In this document: positions 63,787-64,000 of the stretch, one piece after another
Numbering within the stretch: the first letter of the stretch is position 1
Layout of the letters: each line of letters starts with the position of its first letter
Source: Undaria pinnatifida
Lineage: Eukaryota; Sar; Phaeophyceae; Laminariales; Alariaceae
Direction: 5' to 3'
DNA length: 64,000 nucleotides
Assembly: GCA_012845835.1 (NCBI GenBank)
Contig: JABAKD010000013.1
Coordinates: 14,097,665 to 14,161,664, forward strand
Notes under the pieces: generated by a model
Seen by the model: the letters and a program-made list of their open reading frames with translations, nothing else
Told to the model about the DNA's origin: nothing
Databases searched by the model: none
Made by a program: the position numbers and the translations under genes

Positions 63787-64000
63787 TCAACTCATATTCA
63801 TGACAAAGTTCCCGTGCAAACGGAATGATTCCTTGCTAAGGGGTTTCGTCAAGAAATCAGTGTGCTGGAATTTCGACACACTCTCCCTTTTCGACAAGCT
63901 CTCGCAAGAAGTGGTGACGTACATGCATGTGCTTCAAATTAGAATATGTTACGGGGTTAACCCCCATCTGAATCGCACCGTTGTTGTCCTCAAAAACCTG
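63787..64000 (-). pseudogene. 3' end of another Copia pol (RNase H), runs off window
   Basis: Minus strand from the window edge: VFEDNNGAIQMGVNPVT, KHMHVRHHFLRELVEKGE, a 1-nt frameshift, then QHTDFLTKPLSKESFRLHGN and a stop at 63787-63789. It is clearly RNase H of a Copia element different from the one at 53026. The rest lies beyond 64000. Confidence 0.8.

Overview
The window is eukaryotic nuclear DNA. It has spliced genes with GT-AG introns, an LTR retrotransposon, LINE and SINE remnants, short TTAGGG-type telomere-like blocks, and almost no long open frames. It has no operons or ribosome-binding sites. The retroelement mix and the long repeat-filled introns would fit a brown alga or another stramenopile. 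That is an impression from protein families and gene architecture, not a proven assignment.

Only one ordinary host gene could be reconstructed. It has seven exons on the + strand between 36301 and 44602, and joining them predicts about 350 residues. The product is a stand-alone version of the C-terminal methyltransferase domain of OvoA (ovothiol synthase family). Its reading frame holds across all six introns. Intron 1 (3.6 kb) carries a large array of palindromic GGAAGCTTCC-type repeats, intron 5 carries a short retroelement with a 9-bp target duplication, and exon 2 carries an in-frame 8-residue tandem repeat rich in His.

Positions 1-35 kb are a mosaic of dispersed repeats, named A to H here. 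A, C and D share a 3' end finished by an (AAC)n tail. B has a hairpin next to a poly(A) tail. E/F has a T-rich 3' end and extreme 5' truncation. There is also a tRNA-headed SINE. Many are nested, and target duplications order the insertions (B, E, the SINE and A itself into A; E into the SINE). Also here are a DNA element with GGTTTAGCGGTT arrays and a Cys-rich ORF (1310-2604), a duplicated OTU-protease-like gene (5144-6492), a tRNA-like fold-back element (23828-24341), and two decayed LINE fragments (24345-25829 and 30510-31048).

Positions 44.6-53 kb hold TGACGTCA-containing degenerate tandem repeats, an insertion bounded by GACCCG arrays, minisatellites and an old Copia fragment. Positions 53026-59438 are a complete Ty1/Copia element with 532-bp LTRs that look identical by eye and a CGTAC target duplication, yet gag-pol carries one frameshift and two in-frame stops. 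The right end holds a decayed Gypsy integrase region and the 3' end of another Copia pol gene running off the window.
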